Shown here piece after piece: positions 53,729 to 62,832 of a stretch of 64,000 bases of DNA. The position numbers were made by a program, and so were the translations under genes. The notes beneath the pieces are model-generated. The model was given only the letters and a program-made list of their open reading frames with translations, did no database searches and was not told the DNA's origin. The DNA is from Streptantibioticus rubrisoli (GTDB taxonomy: Bacteria; Actinomycetota; Actinomycetes; Streptomycetales; Streptomycetaceae), in the NCBI RefSeq assembly GCF_024436055.1, contig NZ_JANFNH010000014.1:62001-126000 (forward strand). The letters are read 5' to 3'. Within the stretch, counting starts at the first letter, position 1; every line of letters starts with the position of its first letter.

Positions 53729-56167
53729 ATGGCGGGACCGCGAGTGGTCATCATCGGAGCGGGCGTCGTCGGAGCGGCGCTCGCCGACGAACTGTCGTCC
53801 CGGGGATGGACCGAGGTGACGGTCGTCGACCAGGGCCCGCTGCCCGCCACCGGCGGGTCGTCGTCCCACGCCCCGGGCCTGGTCTTCCAGACGAACCCTT
53901 CGAAGACGATGACCGAGATGGCCCGCTACACGGTCGAGAAGTTCGCGACCCTCGAAGTCGACGGGCAGCCGTGCTTCCTCCAGGTCGGCGGGCTGGAGAT
54001 CGCCACCACCCCGGAGCGCCTGGCCGAGTTGCACCGCCGGCACGGCTGGGTCACCGCCTGGGGCGTCGAAGCGCGGCTGGTGGACCCCGACGAGTGCGTC
54101 GCGCTCCACCCGCTCCTGGACCGCGAACGGGTGCTCGGCGGACTGCTGGTGCCCACCGACGGCCTGGCCAAGGCGGTACTGGCGGTCGAAGCGCAGATCC
54201 GGGCGGCCCGGGACCGGGGCGTACGGTTCCTCGCCCGCCACGAGGTGCTCGACATCCGCACCGACGGCGGGCACGTCACCGCGGTCGTCACCGACAAGGG
54301 CGAGATCCCCGCGGACACCGTCGTGTGCTGCGCTGGCATCTGGGGCCCCAAGCTCGCCCGTATGGTCGGGATGAACCTGCCGTTGACCCCCCTCGCCCAC
54401 CAACTCGCCTGGACCGGCCCGGTCCCGGCACTCGCCGGCCAGGCCCAGGAGGCCGTCCGCCCGATCCTGCGCCACCAGGACGCGGACCTGTACTACCGCG
54501 ACCGCTTCGACCGGCTCGGCATCGGCTACTACGGCCACCGCCCGATGCCGGTCGCCCCCGAGGACATCGCGTCCGTCGGCGACGCCGAAGTCATGCCGTC
54601 CGTCCTCCGGTTCACCGAGGACGACTTCGCCGAGGCATGGGCCGAGACCCGGTCCCTGCTGCCCGCGACGCGCGAAGCCAAGGTGGAGGAGGGCATCAAC
54701 GGACTGTTCTCGTTCACCACCGACGGGATGCCGCTGCTGGGCGAATCCCCCGAGGTCAAGGGCTTCTGGGTGGCCGAGGCGGTGTGGGTCACCCACTCCG
54801 CGGGCGTCGGGAGGGCCATGGCGGAGTGGATGGTCGACGGCCACTGCTCCTCGTTCGACCTGCACGAGTGCGACGTCAACCGCTTCGAGCCGCACCAACT
54901 CGCCCCCGACTACGTGCTCACCCGCGGCTGTCAGAACTTCGTCGAGGTCTACGACATCATCCACCCCCTGCAACCGGCCGGTGCGCCAAGGCCGTTGCGC
55001 ACCACTCCGTTCCACCCCCGGCAGCGGGAGCTCGGCGCGGTCTTCCTGGAGGCTGCCGGCTGGGAGCGCCCGCAGTGGTACGCCGCCAACGAGTCACTGC
55101 CCGCGGTGGGCGCGGTGCCCGCGCCCAACGACTGGGCCGCCCGCTACTGGTCACCGGTGGTCGGCGCCGAGGCCCGGGCCACCCGCGAGAGCGTCGCCGT
55201 GTACGACATGTCGTCGCTCAAGCGGCTGGAGGTGACCGGCCGCGGAGCCGTCGCCTTCCTCGACCGGCTCACCACCGGCACCATGGACAAGTCGCCGGGT
55301 TCGGTGACCTACACGCTGCTGCTCGACGAGGACGGCGGCATCCGCGGTGATGTGACCGTGGCCCGGCTCGGACCCGAGCGCTTCCAGGTCGGGGCCAACG
55401 GCAACCTGGACCTCGACTGGCTCACCCGCCACCTGCCCGGTGACGGTTCCGTCGGCGTCCGCGACATCACCGCCGGAACCTGCTGCATCGGCCTGTGGGG
55501 GCCGAAGGCCCGCGAGGTGCTCCAGCCGCTGGCGGACCGGGACTTCTCCAACGAGGCCCTGCGCTACTTCCGGTGCCAAAGCGCCCACATCGGTTCCGTC
55601 CCGGTCACCGCGATGCGGCTGAGCTACGTGGGCGAACTCGGCTGGGAGCTGTACACCGGCGCCGACCTGGGCCTGAAGCTGTGGGACACGCTGTTCGAGG
55701 CGGTACGGGCCCACGGCGGCATCGCGGCCGGGCGCGGCGCCTTCAACAGCCTGCGGCTGGAGAAGGGCTACCGCTCGTTCGGCACCGACATGACCTTCGA
55801 GCACGATCCTTACGAGGCCGGACTGGGGTTCGCCGTGAAGGCGGACAAGGACGGGTTCATCGGCCGAGCCGCCCTGGACCGCCGCCGGGCCGAGGTGCGC
55901 CGCCGCCTCACCTGCCTGACCATCGACGACCCCGGCGCGGTGGTGATGGGCAAGGAGCCGGTGTACGACGGCCGTGCCTGCGTCGGCTACGTCACCAGCG
56001 CCGCCTACGGCTACACGATCGGCAAGGGCATCGCCTACGCGTGGCTGCCCGCCGAACTGGCCGCCACCGGGCGCTCGTTGGACATCGGCTACTTCGACCG
56101 GCGGGTTCCCGCGGTCGTCGCCGAGGAGCCGCTGTTCGACCCCTCGATGAGCCGTCTGCGCGGCTGA
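53729..56167 (+). CDS. Dimethylglycine oxidase/dehydrogenase (FAD + folate domains)
   Basis: The 812-residue protein has a DAO-type FAD domain (VVIIGAGVVGAALADELSSR, ATGGSSSHAPGLVFQTN with the flavin-anchoring His), a linker FAO_M domain, and C-terminal GcvT-type folate domains (SLKRLEVTGRGAVAFLDRLT, SYVGELGWELYTGADLGLKL). This order is that of dimethylglycine oxidase, which makes sarcosine and passes the methyl group to tetrahydrofolate or releases formaldehyde. ATG 53729 has GGAGG seven bases upstream. It heads an operon with glyA and sarcosine oxidase genes. A sarcosine-acting paralogue cannot be fully excluded, but sox genes are present for that step. Confidence 0.87.
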   Translation: MAGPRVVIIGAGVVGAALADELSSRGWTEVTVVDQGPLPATGGSSSHAPGLVFQTNPSKTMTEMARYTVEKFATLEVDGQPCFLQVGGLEIATTPERLAELHRRHGWVTAWGVEARLVDPDECVALHPLLDRERVLGGLLVPTDGLAKAVLAVEAQIRAARDRGVRFLARHEVLDIRTDGGHVTAVVTDKGEIPADTVVCCAGIWGPKLARMVGMNLPLTPLAHQLAWTGPVPALAGQAQEAVRPILRHQDADLYYRDRFDRLGIGYYGHRPMPVAPEDIASVGDAEVMPSVLRFTEDDFAEAWAETRSLLPATREAKVEEGINGLFSFTTDGMPLLGESPEVKGFWVAEAVWVTHSAGVGRAMAEWMVDGHCSSFDLHECDVNRFEPHQLAPDYVLTRGCQNFVEVYDIIHPLQPAGAPRPLRTTPFHPRQRELGAVFLEAAGWERPQWYAANESLPAVGAVPAPNDWAARYWSPVVGAEARATRESVAVYDMSSLKRLEVTGRGAVAFLDRLTTGTMDKSPGSVTYTLLLDEDGGIRGDVTVARLGPERFQVGANGNLDLDWLTRHLPGDGSVGVRDITAGTCCIGLWGPKAREVLQPLADRDFSNEALRYFRCQSAHIGSVPVTAMRLSYVGELGWELYTGADLGLKLWDTLFEAVRAHGGIAAGRGAFNSLRLEKGYRSFGTDMTFEHDPYEAGLGFAVKADKDGFIGRAALDRRRAEVRRRLTCLTIDDPGAVVMGKEPVYDGRACVGYVTSAAYGYTIGKGIAYAWLPAELAATGRSLDIGYFDRRVPAVVAEEPLFDPSMSRLRG

Positions 56168-56203
56168 AGCAACCGCACACCCAGGGCCCACGAAGGGAAG
56201 AAC

Positions 56204-57487
56204 GTGAGCGCACACATCCTCGACGCGCCGCTCGCCGAGCTGGACCCGCAGGTCCACTCGGCGGTCCGCGCGGAGCTCGTCCGCCAGCAGTCCACCCTGG
56301 AGATGATCGCCTCGGAGAACTTCGCTCCGGTCGCGGTGATGGAGGCCCAGGGCTCGGTCCTGACCAACAAGTACGCCGAGGGCTATCCCGGCCGCCGCTA
56401 CTACGGCGGCTGCGAACACGTCGACACCACCGAGCGGTTGGCGATCGAACGGGCCAAGTCGCTGTTCGGCGCGGGCTACGCCAACGTGCAGCCGCATTCG
56501 GGCGCCCAGGCCAACACCGCGGCGTTCTTCGCCCTGCTGGAACCGGGTGACACCATCCTCGGTCTGGATCTCGCGCACGGCGGGCATCTGACCCACGGGA
56601 TGCGGATCAACTACTCGGGACGGATGTTCAACGTGGTGCCGTACCACGTACGCGAGTCCGACTGCCTGGTCGACATGGACGAGGTGGAGCGGCTGGCCAA
56701 GGAGCACCGCCCCAAGCTGATCATCGCGGGCTGGTCGGCGTACCCGCGGCAGCTGGACTTCGCCGCCTTCCGGCGGATCGCCGACGAGGTGGGCGCCTAC
56801 CTCATGGTCGACATGGCCCACTTCGCAGGTCTGGTGGCGGCGGGTCTGCACCCCAATCCGGTGCCGTACGCGCATGTGACCACCACGACGACGCACAAGA
56901 CGCTGGGCGGCCCGCGCGGCGGAGTGGTGCTCACCGACGACGCCGATCTCGCCAAGAAGATCAACTCGGCTGTGTTCCCCGGTATGCAGGGCGGGCCGCT
57001 GGAACACGTCATCGCGGCGAAGGCGGTGGCGTTCAGGCTGGCCGCCACCGAAGAGTTCCGCGAGCGACAGCGGCGGACCCTCAAGGGCGCGCGGATCCTC
57101 GCCAGAAGACTGCTCGCCGACGACGCCGGTGAGGCGGGGGTACGCGTGCTGACCGGATCCACCGAGGTCCATCTGGTCCTGGTAGACCTTCGGCGCAGCG
57201 AACTCGACGGCAAGCAGGCCGAGGACCGGCTGCACGAGGTCGGCATCACGGTCAACCGCAACGCGGTGCCCTTCGACCCGCGGCCGCCCATGGTCACCTC
57301 CGGTCTGCGCATCGGCACTCCGGCCCTGGCCGCTCGCGGCTTCGGCGACGAGGAGTTCACCGAGGTCGCCGGGGTGATCGCCGAGACCTTGCGGCCGACC
57401 CCGGACATGACCGCGCTGCGTGCCAGGGTGGCCGCGCTCGCCGCCCGGCATCCGCTCTATCCGCACCTGTCAGGAGCCGCGCGATGA
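56204..57487 (+). CDS. glyA: Serine hydroxymethyltransferase
   Basis: The 427-residue protein contains [40 protein letters not shown] and [17 protein letters not shown], where the Lys after TTTTH binds pyridoxal phosphate. It would use methylene-tetrahydrofolate and the glycine formed from sarcosine to make serine. GTG 56204 follows AAGGGAAG. Placement inside a betaine operon, rather than as the housekeeping copy, argues for a pathway-dedicated enzyme. Its stop overlaps the sarcosine oxidase beta start (ATGA). Confidence 0.92.
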   Translation: MSAHILDAPLAELDPQVHSAVRAELVRQQSTLEMIASENFAPVAVMEAQGSVLTNKYAEGYPGRRYYGGCEHVDTTERLAIERAKSLFGAGYANVQPHSGAQANTAAFFALLEPGDTILGLDLAHGGHLTHGMRINYSGRMFNVVPYHVRESDCLVDMDEVERLAKEHRPKLIIAGWSAYPRQLDFAAFRRIADEVGAYLMVDMAHFAGLVAAGLHPNPVPYAHVTTTTTHKTLGGPRGGVVLTDDADLAKKINSAVFPGMQGGPLEHVIAAKAVAFRLAATEEFRERQRRTLKGARILARRLLADDAGEAGVRVLTGSTEVHLVLVDLRRSELDGKQAEDRLHEVGITVNRNAVPFDPRPPMVTSGLRIGTPALAARGFGDEEFTEVAGVIAETLRPTPDMTALRARVAALAARHPLYPHLSGAAR

Positions 57488-58716
57488 GCCCCCGCACCCC
57501 CGGTGCCGATCTGCCGGAGCATCCCGACCGGCTGTGGCGCAGTCCCGAGCCCAAGCGCTCCTACGACGTGGTGATCGTGGGCGGCGGCGGACACGGCCTG
57601 GCCACCGCTCACTACCTCGCCCGCAACCACGGCATCACCGATGTGGCCGTGCTGGAACGCGGTTGGCTCGCGGGCGGCAACATGGCCCGCAACACCACCA
57701 TCATCCGCTCCAACTACCTGTGGGACGCCAGCGCCGGGATCTACGAGCACGCGCTCAAGCTGTGGGAGGGACTGGAGGACGAACTGGACTATCCGCTGCT
57801 GTTCTCCCAGCGCGGAGTGCTCAACCTCGCCCACAGCCTCCAGGACGTCCGGGACAGCGTGCGCCGGGTGGAGGCCAACCGGCTCAACGGCGTCGACGCC
57901 CAGTGGCTCGACCCCGACGAGGTCAAGCGGGTCTGCCCGATCGTCAACACTTCGCCGGACACCCGCTATCCGGTGTTGGGTGCCACCTACCAGCCGCGCG
58001 CGGGCATCGCCAAGCACGACCACGTCGCCTGGGGCCTGGCCCGCTCGGCGGACGAGGCCGGGATCGACCTCATCCAGAACTGCGAGGTCACCGGAATCGA
58101 CGTCAGCGACGGCCGGGTGACCGGTGTGCGGACCTCGCTGGGGCCGATCGCGGCGGGGAAGGTGGCGCTCTGCGCGGCCGGCCACTCCTCGGTGTTGGCC
58201 GCGATGGCCGGGTTCGAACTCCCCTTGCAGAGCCACCCGTTGCAGGCGCTGGTCTCCGAACTGCTGGAGCCGGTGCATCCCACCGTCGTCATGTCGAACG
58301 CGGTGCACGTCTACGTGAGCCAGGCCCACAAGGGCGAGTTGGTCATGGGGGCTGGCATCGACACCTACAACTCCTACACCCAGCGCGGGGCGTTCCACAT
58401 CATCGAACGCCAGATGGCCGCGGCACTGGAACTGTTCCCGGTCTTCGCCCGTGCGCATGTGCTGCGCACCTGGGGCGGGATCGTGGACGTCACCCCGGAC
58501 GCCTCCGCGATCGTCGGTCTGACACCGGTGGACCAGCTGTACCTCAACTGCGGTTGGGGGACCGGCGGTTTCAAGGCCACGCCCGGTGTCGGCTGGGTGT
58601 ACGCGCACACCATCGCCCATGACGAGCCCCACCCGCTGGCCAGGCCCTTTAGTCTCGACCGCTTCACCACCGGCGCGCTCGTCGACGAGCACGGCGCGGC
58701 CGCGGTGGCCCACTGA
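57484..58716 (+). CDS. soxB: Sarcosine oxidase beta subunit
   Basis: The 410-residue protein carries an FAD domain ([20 protein letters not shown]), [20 protein letters not shown] (covalent-FMN/FAD region of the heterotetrameric enzyme) and [20 protein letters not shown] near the C-terminus. These are the beta-subunit signatures. It demethylates sarcosine to glycine together with alpha, gamma and delta subunits encoded next. The ATG overlaps the glyA stop. Length is normal. Confidence 0.91.
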   Translation: MSPRTPGADLPEHPDRLWRSPEPKRSYDVVIVGGGGHGLATAHYLARNHGITDVAVLERGWLAGGNMARNTTIIRSNYLWDASAGIYEHALKLWEGLEDELDYPLLFSQRGVLNLAHSLQDVRDSVRRVEANRLNGVDAQWLDPDEVKRVCPIVNTSPDTRYPVLGATYQPRAGIAKHDHVAWGLARSADEAGIDLIQNCEVTGIDVSDGRVTGVRTSLGPIAAGKVALCAAGHSSVLAAMAGFELPLQSHPLQALVSELLEPVHPTVVMSNAVHVYVSQAHKGELVMGAGIDTYNSYTQRGAFHIIERQMAAALELFPVFARAHVLRTWGGIVDVTPDASAIVGLTPVDQLYLNCGWGTGGFKATPGVGWVYAHTIAHDEPHPLARPFSLDRFTTGALVDEHGAAAVAH

Positions 58717-58727
58717 GGAGCCCGACG

Positions 58728-61700
58728 ATGCTGCTCATCCCATGCCCCTGGTGCGGGCCTCGCGACGAGGCCGAGTTCCACTACGGCGGTCAGGCCCATG
58801 TGCCCTACCCTGACGACCCCGCCGCCCTCACCGACGAGCAGTGGGCGCGCTACCTGTTCTTCCGCGACAATCCCAAGGGCCCGCACGCCGAGCGCTGGAG
58901 CCATGCGGCGGGCTGCCGCCGCTGGTTCAACGCCGTACGGGACACGGCGACGAACGAGCTACTCGCCGTGTACCGCGTCGGTGAGGCACGACCCGACCAC
59001 GGACCCGGGGCCGCGCCGCGGTCCGCGGCACCGCGGCGCGGCGCGCGGGACGATTCCCTCGGCCGCGCGCCCGAGGGAACGGTTGGCGCCGCCCGCGCGG
59101 CGGTGGGCGACCCGGCCGCTGACCGAAGGACCGCCGTCGTGGAGCCGGTCGAGCGGCCCGCGGTCCGCCAGCCCTTCCGGTTGCCCACCGGCGGCCGGAT
59201 CCACCGGGACCAACCGTTGCGCTTCCGCTTCGACGGAGTGGAGTACCAGGGCTACCGCGGTGACACCCTCGCCTCCGCCCTGCTCGCCAACGGCGTCCAC
59301 CAACTCGCCAGCAGCGTCAGGCTCGGCCGCCCGCGCGGCATCTTCTCGGCGGGCAGCGAGGAACCGACCGCCGTCGTCCAGATCGAGGAGCCGTTTCCCG
59401 AGCCGATGCTTCCGGCGACGACCGTGGAACTCCACGACGGGCTGGTGGCCCGCAGCCTGCCCGGCCAGGGACGGCTCGCCGGCGAACCCGACCCGGCACG
59501 CTACGACGCCATGCACACGCACTGCGATGTGCTGGTCGTCGGAGCCGGGCCGGCGGGCCTCGCGGCGGCGGCGTCCGCCGCGCGCGGCGGGGCGCGGGTG
59601 GTACTCGCCGACGAGCGGCCGGAGTTGGGCGGCAGCCTCCTGGGCTCGGCCCAACTGCTCGACTGGGCCGCCGACATCGGCGCCGAACTGGCGGCACGGG
59701 ACGAGGTGCGGGTGCTGCGCCGTACGACGGTCTTCGGCTACTACGACGACAACCATCTGCTGGCCGTCGAGCGCCGCACCAACCACCTCGGCGACGCGGC
59801 CCCCGCGCACATCTCCCGCGAGCGGGTGTGGCGGATCAGAGCACGCCAGGTGGTCCTGGCGACCGGTGCGCATGAGCGCTCCATCGCCTTCGCGGACAAC
59901 GACCGTCCAGGAATCATGCTGGCGGACGCCGCCCGCACCCACCTCAACCGCCACGCGGTGCTGCCCGGCCGCCGGGCGGTCGTGTTCACCACCGGGGACA
60001 GCGCCTACGCCGCCGCGCTCGACCTCGCCGCGGCGGGCGTGCACATCGCGGCGATCGCCGATGCCCGCCCCGCACCCGGCGGTGCGGCGGAACGTGCCGC
60101 ACGCGCCGGAATCGAGGTGCTCACCGGGCACGCCGTGACCGGCACCGCGGGCGAGGGGCGGGTGTCGTCGGTGACCGTACGGGCGCTGCGCGACGGTCAA
60201 CCCACCGGCCCCGACCGGGAGTTCGCCGCTGATCTGCTGCTGGTCTCCGGTGGTTGGAACCCCGCGGTGCACCTGTTCAGCCAGGCGGGCGGACGGCTGC
60301 GCTACGACACCGCGATCGGCGCGTTCACACCGGACGTCTGCCGGCAGGCGGTGCGGGTCGCCGGTGCCGCCCGGGGGGTGTTCGACCTGACCGGATGCCT
60401 CGCCGACGGTGCCGAGGCGGGAAAGGGGGCGGCTGAGGAGGAGGGCTACGCGGTCGCCGAGCCGCTGCCCCTGCCGTCCGTGCCGGAAGCCGACGAACCT
60501 GTCGCCCCCGCCCAGCCCCTGTGGCTGGTGCCGGGCCGCAACGGTTCCGCCACGCACTTCGTGGACCTCCAGCGCGATGTCACCGTCGCCGACCTCACAC
60601 GGGCGACCGGTGCGGGCCTGACATCCGTGGAGCACCTCAAGCGCTACACGACCGCGGGCACCGCGCACGACCAGGGCAAGACGTCAGGCGTGCTGACCAG
60701 CGGTGTCGTCGCCCATCTGCTCGGCGTCGACATGGGCGCGCTGGGCACCACGACGTACCGCGCCCCCTACACCCCCGTCGGCTTCGCGACACTCGCCGGT
60801 CGCGACCGCGGAGCGCTGCACGATCCGGTACGGGTGACCGCACTGCACGACTGGCATGTACGGCGCGGGGCGGTGTTCGAGAACGTCGGGCAGTGGAAGC
60901 GCCCCTGGTACTACCCATCGGGCGAGGAGGACATGGCGGCCGCGGTGGCGCGTGAATGCCGGGCGGCCCGCGAGGGCGTGGCGTTCATGGACGCCTCCAC
61001 CCTCGGCAAGATCGACGTCCAGGGACCGGACGCGGGCGTCTTCCTCGACCGGCTCTACACCAACATGATGAGTACGCTGAAGGTCGGCATGATCCGCTAC
61101 GGCGTGATGTGCCGCGCCGACGGCATGGTCTTCGACGACGGGACCGTCATCCGGCTCGCCAACGACCGCTTCCTGGTCACCACCACAACGGGCAACGCCG
61201 CGGCGGTACTCGACTGGATGGAGGAGTGGTCGCAGACCGAGTGGCCGGAACTGCGGGTGCGCTGCACCTCGGTCACCGAGCAGTGGGCCACGGTGGCCCT
61301 GGTCGGCCCGCGCTCGCGCGAGGTGCTGTCCGAACTCGCACCCCAACTGGCCGTGAGCGCGGCCGACTTCCCGTTCATGTCCTGGCGCGACACCCAGGTC
61401 GCAGGCATCCCCGCCCGGGTGTGCCGGATCAGCTTCTCCGGCGAACTGGCCTACGAGATCAACGTGTCACCCTGGCACGCACAGGCGCTGTGGGAGGCAC
61501 TGAGCGCGACGGGCGAACCGCTCGGCATCACCCCGTACGGCACCGAGACCATGCATGTGCTGCGCGCTGAGAAGGGCTACCCGATCGTCGGCCAGGACAC
61601 CGACGGCACGGTGACCCCGCAGGATATGGGCATGGACTGGGTGGTGTCGAAGAAGAAGTCCGACTTCGTCGGCAAGCGCAGTCACTCCCGGGTGGACACC

Positions 61701-62006
61701 GCGCGCACCGACCGCAAGCACCTGGTCGGCCTGCTGCCGGAGGACCCGAGCGTACTGCTGCCGGAGGGCGGCCAGTTGGTCGAGCGGGACCGGCTTCCCG
61801 AGCCGCCGGTTCCGATGCTCGGCCACGTCACCTCCAGCTACCGCAGCGCCACGCTCGGCCGGACCTTCGCGCTCGCCCTGGTGCGCGGCGGACGCCAGCG
61901 CGTCGGGCAGCGCCTGTACGTCCCCGTGGGGGAGGAACTGGTCCCGGTGACCGTCGCCAACCCTGTTTTCTACGACCCGGAGGGGGCCCGCCGTGATGGC
62001 AGCTGA
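58728..62006 (+). CDS. Sarcosine oxidase delta-alpha subunit fusion
   Basis: One open frame of 1092 residues contains two subunits. Residues 1-85 are SoxD: MLLIPCPWCGPRDEAEFHYG with Cys 6 and 9, and HAAGCRRWFNAVRDTATNEL giving the His and Cys zinc ligands. About 55 Ala/Arg/Pro-rich residues link to SoxA, which starts near FRLPTGGRIHRDQPLRFRFD, has an NAD/FAD site DVLVVGAGPAGLAAAASAAR and a C-terminal GcvT-type folate half (GEEDMAAAVARECRAAREGV onward). Normally soxD and soxA are separate genes. GGAG precedes ATG 58728. Internal GTG starts near 59139 could give free SoxA, so fusion at protein level is not proven. Confidence 0.85.
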   Translation: MLLIPCPWCGPRDEAEFHYGGQAHVPYPDDPAALTDEQWARYLFFRDNPKGPHAERWSHAAGCRRWFNAVRDTATNELLAVYRVGEARPDHGPGAAPRSAAPRRGARDDSLGRAPEGTVGAARAAVGDPAADRRTAVVEPVERPAVRQPFRLPTGGRIHRDQPLRFRFDGVEYQGYRGDTLASALLANGVHQLASSVRLGRPRGIFSAGSEEPTAVVQIEEPFPEPMLPATTVELHDGLVARSLPGQGRLAGEPDPARYDAMHTHCDVLVVGAGPAGLAAAASAARGGARVVLADERPELGGSLLGSAQLLDWAADIGAELAARDEVRVLRRTTVFGYYDDNHLLAVERRTNHLGDAAPAHISRERVWRIRARQVVLATGAHERSIAFADNDRPGIMLADAARTHLNRHAVLPGRRAVVFTTGDSAYAAALDLAAAGVHIAAIADARPAPGGAAERAARAGIEVLTGHAVTGTAGEGRVSSVTVRALRDGQPTGPDREFAADLLLVSGGWNPAVHLFSQAGGRLRYDTAIGAFTPDVCRQAVRVAGAARGVFDLTGCLADGAEAGKGAAEEEGYAVAEPLPLPSVPEADEPVAPAQPLWLVPGRNGSATHFVDLQRDVTVADLTRATGAGLTSVEHLKRYTTAGTAHDQGKTSGVLTSGVVAHLLGVDMGALGTTTYRAPYTPVGFATLAGRDRGALHDPVRVTALHDWHVRRGAVFENVGQWKRPWYYPSGEEDMAAAVARECRAAREGVAFMDASTLGKIDVQGPDAGVFLDRLYTNMMSTLKVGMIRYGVMCRADGMVFDDGTVIRLANDRFLVTTTTGNAAAVLDWMEEWSQTEWPELRVRCTSVTEQWATVALVGPRSREVLSELAPQLAVSAADFPFMSWRDTQVAGIPARVCRISFSGELAYEINVSPWHAQALWEALSATGEPLGITPYGTETMHVLRAEKGYPIVGQDTDGTVTPQDMGMDWVVSKKKSDFVGKRSHSRVDTARTDRKHLVGLLPEDPSVLLPEGGQLVERDRLPEPPVPMLGHVTSSYRSATLGRTFALALVRGGRQRVGQRLYVPVGEELVPVTVANPVFYDPEGARRDGS

Positions 62007-62604
62007 CACCGTGACCCGCCGCAGCCCGCTGGCCCACCTGGCCGGGCGCCTGGCGAGGGCCACCCGCCAGTCCGGCGGGGCGCTGCGCCTGGCCGAACTG
62101 CCGTACCTCGCGCAGATCAACGTCCGGCTCGACCCCAAGGGCCCCGCGGCGGAGGCCGTCCGGCTCGCGCTGGGCCTGCCGCTGCCGACGGAGCCCGGCA
62201 CCTGCGTCCGCGGCGGAGGCCGCACCGTGCTGTGGCTGGGACCCGACGAGTGGCTGGTCGTCGGCCCGGACGGGACCGCGGGCGACCTGGAGGCCCGGCT
62301 GCGCGCGGCCATCGGGGACGAGCCGGGAGCGGTCACCGACGTCTCGGCCCAGCGCACCACACTGCTGGTGTCCGGCCCCGCGGCCCGCGACCTGCTGGCG
62401 CACGGCTGCTCCCTCGATCTGCACCCCCGCGCCTTCGGGCCGGGCCGGTGCGCGCAGAGCACACTGGCCCGTGCCCAGGTGGTGCTGGTCGCCCGGGACC
62501 AACCGCGGTCCGGGTTCTGGGTGCTGGTGCGCTCGTCGTTCGCCGACTACCTGGCGGAATGGCTGCTGGACGCGGCGACGGAGCACGTCACGGTGCCCGA
62601 GTAG
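61996..62604 (+). CDS. soxG: Sarcosine oxidase gamma subunit
   Basis: The 202-residue protein matches SoxG: LARATRQSGGALRLAELPYL, WLGPDEWLVVGPDG, VTDVSAQRTTLLVSGPAARD and a GcvT-like C-terminus with FWVLVRSSFADYLAEWLLDA. It starts within the last codons of the delta-alpha frame (GTG 61993 or ATG 61996), so it is translationally coupled. It completes the heterotetrameric-type sarcosine oxidase and ends the operon. Confidence 0.87.
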   Translation: MAADTVTRRSPLAHLAGRLARATRQSGGALRLAELPYLAQINVRLDPKGPAAEAVRLALGLPLPTEPGTCVRGGGRTVLWLGPDEWLVVGPDGTAGDLEARLRAAIGDEPGAVTDVSAQRTTLLVSGPAARDLLAHGCSLDLHPRAFGPGRCAQSTLARAQVVLVARDQPRSGFWVLVRSSFADYLAEWLLDAATEHVTVPE

Positions 62605-62611
62605 GACCGCG

Positions 62612-62740
62612 CCCGCTGTGCGAGGCGGACGAGTCGCCTGTGGCAGCACATCGGCTGCGGCGAGGCCGATAAAGGCCAGGTGGTCGCGGGGATGGCGCTC
62701 GTAGCGGGGGCTGAGTCCTCGGTAGGCGACGGCTCGCCGG
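62612..62740 (-). pseudogene. IS5-family transposase C-terminal remnant
   Basis: The minus strand reads AVAYRGLSPRYERHPRDHLA, FIGLAAA and, after a one-base frame change, MCCHRRLVRLAQ. This is the tail of an IS5-type transposase (Y-E-R-H-P-R-D-x-L-A-F-x-G-L-A-A-A-L-C-C). Nothing further of the element is present between soxG and the penicillin-binding protein gene. Confidence 0.65.
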
Positions 62741-62832
62741 GCCGGTGCGCCAGCAGGCGTTCACGCCCGAGGCGTTCGGCGTCAGCCGATACCCCGGCGA
62801 CCGGGCGGGATGCCCGGTCGCCTGCTCGGGGA

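Noticed and set aside
59139-62006. Separate soxA gene
   Set aside because: No stop separates soxD from soxA, so a single feature is recorded; internal initiation remains possible and is noted there.
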